Shown here piece after piece: positions 63,901 through 64,000 of a stretch of DNA of 64,000 nucleotides. Below the pieces are notes generated by a model that had not been told where the DNA came from, did no database searches, and was given only the letters and a program-made list of their open reading frames with translations. Source of the stretch: an uncultured Burkholderiales bacterium (GTDB lineage Bacteria > Pseudomonadota > Gammaproteobacteria > Burkholderiales > Burkholderiaceae_C); assembly GCA_937873395.1 (NCBI GenBank), contig CALMYH010000054.1:1-64000 (forward strand), given 5' to 3'. Position 1 is the first letter of the stretch. Each line of letters begins with the position of its first letter. The translations under genes were made by a program, and so were the position numbers.

Positions 63901-64000
63901 CATGCGCGCGAGCTGGGCGTGAACCACTACCTGGGCAAGCCCTATTCGGAAGACGAACTGCTCGCCCTCATCGCGCATCACGCGCAGGTGGCGGCCGAGG
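57922..64000 (+). CDS. pilL: Pil-Chp CheA-like hybrid kinase PilL/ChpA (3' end beyond window)
   Basis: An open frame from ATG 57922 to the window edge, at least 2026 residues. A long N-terminal helical region precedes three recognisable Hpt-type motifs: AFHTLKGSSRM (H740), LAHSLAGSSATV (H1081) and LHTLKGSARLAG (H1289). Pro/Ala/Asp-rich linkers separate them. The CheA dimer/kinase core follows: LLRNCVVHG (N-box about 1602-1606), DDGAGLD and GRGVGMDVV. Then come a CheW-like domain and a C-terminal receiver with DD at 1910-1911, phospho-acceptor D1954 (LSDIEMPRMDG) and K2006. The receiver is essentially complete, so little is missing. It follows pilJ by 12 bases. Confidence 0.93.
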   Translation, partial: MLSDTTRDALSGEASATDLGPLAWVFDELRKSLDGANKAIKRFVRETEQARVSDLEAVDPASLRIARQQLHQAVGALEMVGLAAPAQVVRAMESAVQRFVQKPLTCTPESAEKVERAGFALVEYLESVLNGRSVPPVALFPQYRDVQEIAVAERIHPADLWSHEHRGLQAGPAQGVTPLQCEPALRSLFDRLVLLVVKTQSAAAAQQLSKLSAGLSAGASDSRVQSFWRVTAAYFEALAQGLLPMDVYVKRAASRVLLQFATLSQGQRQISETLMHDLLFMCAQATGLAPEKSAHLAVVRSAFGLDRETAVDYQKTTLGRYDPAILAQARKRIQSAKESWSLFSGGDASRARQVIDHFGLLGDSLLKLHPASTVLAQALVRASDQAARDARGVRPELAMEVATTTLFLEAAFEDFDPQAPEMTERTQALATRLDAVLAGEAAQPLEPWMEQLYRRVSDRQTMGSVVGELKASLTEAEKSLDQFFRNPVEKGGLPLAVSQLAQMRGVLSVLGLDQAVQAVSRMRTSVEQILDTEVDEDKARTAGTFQQLGNNLSALSFMVDMLNYQPALAKKLFVFDDELGELVPMMGRSPAAAQPVHPSHEAAQEIGAGVQRVVEGVEAGVDLADLSQRLGDLASQASLAEQPSVAKAAQDAAEAVIRADAQAGAQALAELAQSQFAPLSADPGRPDPSLATDDGDEDDLQGIFLEEAREVVGQGLEAIAQLLVEPGELEHLTALRRAFHTLKGSSRMVALNEFGEAAWAMEQMLNAALAEQKPAASDMLRVAGEAMRAFGHWVEDIAASGAQHWSAQPFRHSAESWRQDGRYLPLAAGAETASPDHAVAAHATPTVDADAPVALSIPASDATVDTGEPPIPGEPIDVVELSFPSGTEIAPEPGGTEPGDMAGQADFVDTSPYGDELNVGHLFVDVPGAVQDLPVIEDIDFSALQSLSGASAGHPPPAPVAAEEEVLPPLDETALPIPAPEGDEAAADARFTGEAVWTAEPSPAPGVAPVAAEGLVENDDEGSALADEQVRIIGPLQIGIRLYNVYLNEADEWSRRLGVCLSEWALERHEPLPSDAEALAHSLAGSSATVGFEALSGIARALEHALAALSQHQHDGVAATEAQASLFVDASEEIRRLLHQFAAGFLKEPSPELLQALHRVVHDMPAAALDADSVDAGPDIEITSRWGQPEPVQDMEVSLADADGMAEPPAVHDETVFAALPGVPASVGDGPVQDIDDDIDVLDTIDADLFPVFADEAAELLPQLGSALRQWVARPDNGSARAEVLRNLHTLKGSARLAGALRLGEMVHRMETQAERLGSEVRRSEDVEPLQHDFDAISARFEMLRQTDLSSQDVVRTAAELRPSADPAGAMLAPSGATDGGPDASIPALASPAVLPVLGAPTPMAARTGAAVRVRPELLDRLMNQAGEVMISRSRMENELVTLRGSLKDLTGNLERLRLQLRDIELQAETQMQSRLAQAKDANQSFDPLEFDRFTRVQELTRMMAESVNDVATVQRNLQRAVESTEDSLVAQARQTRELQRDLLRTRMVEFEGISERLYRVVRQASKETGKQVRLDIVGGNIEMDRGVLDRMTGAFEHLLRNCVVHGIEPPEQRLAAGKPAEGQIEIRLTQELNDVAVVFRDDGAGLDLQRLLVRAQEQGFVAPGAALSDDEVAQLVFTAGLSTASEVSALAGRGVGMDVVRSDVVALGGRIVTHTQRGQGTSFELMLPLTTAVTQVVMLRAGELTWGVPSNLVQIVRRVGATDLARAYATGTLQEGGEDVPFYWAGALMQSSTQSQEMQHRTLPVVIFRSAAQRVAMHVDEVLGNQEVVVKNLGPQLSRLPGLAGISMLASGAVALIYNPVALSTVYGAQVADWAATQQAAPAKATSGDADALLAAQAVSAVPLVLVVDDSITVRRVTQRLLQREGYRVSLAADGLQALERLQQERPTVVLSDIEMPRMDGFDLVRNIRADARLADLPVIMITSRIAEKHREHARELGVNHYLGKPYSEDELLALIAHHAQVAAE

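Noticed and set aside
61249..63981. Minus-strand open frame of 910 codons opposite the pilL kinase core.
   Set aside because: Same reason; sense-strand CheA and receiver motifs are unambiguous.

Overview
The window is gene-dense, GC-rich bacterial DNA. Gene content and order point to a betaproteobacterium of the order Burkholderiales, probably a Comamonadaceae/Sphaerotilaceae-like lineage. The supporting neighbourhoods are dusB-fis-purH, a divergent thiD-hemL pair facing rubredoxin and pilGHIJ-pilL, slt-NDUFA9-like-csoR-like-GST-cca, and lrp facing glmS. This assignment is inferred from gene order; no database was searched. I recognise 54 protein genes. I found no rRNA, tRNA, CRISPR array, insertion sequence, prophage or replication origin, and no gene-free stretch longer than about 220 bases.

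Layout. 0-8 kb: a SPOR protein, an ether-lipid-type hydroxylase fused to a YhhN domain, a histidine phosphatase, a soluble four-PAS hybrid kinase, a lipoprotein and ttcA. 8-12.2 kb: folate/pterin genes (folB and a FolM-like SDR), a MidA-type methyltransferase, DUF2905, trxC and an MscS channel. 12.2-16.3 kb: a translationally coupled otsB-GH15-otsA trehalose operon. 16.3-22.5 kb: cca, GST, a CsoR-family regulator, an NDUFA9-like SDR, a lytic transglycosylase and 5-formyl-THF cyclo-ligase. 22.5-28.2 kb: a DMT exporter, LysR, TfoX-N, TetR with an unusual MBL-fold protein behind a nested palindrome, and an anion permease. 28-34 kb: a lipoprotein, glmU, DUF2726, an Lrp-type regulator and glmS (amino-sugar supply for the envelope).

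34-44.5 kb is a dense signalling block: a PAS kinase, a Crp/Fnr protein carrying the FNR cysteine pattern with a CRP-like recognition helix, an Aer-like redox/aerotaxis receptor, then a coupled set of a solute-binding lipoprotein, a seven-PAS membrane kinase, a single-domain response regulator and a universal stress protein. Several palindromes lie in its intergenic spaces. This is the most novel-looking part of the window.

44.5-54 kb: ychF, an S4/pseudouridine-synthase-like protein that lacks the catalytic Asp, an MFS transporter, a YqaA protein, dusB-fis-purH, a small membrane protein, hemL and a divergent ThiD. 54-64 kb: rubredoxin, then the Pil-Chp twitching-motility chemosensory operon pilG-pilH-pilI-pilJ-pilL. 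The last gene runs off the window end after 2026 codons.
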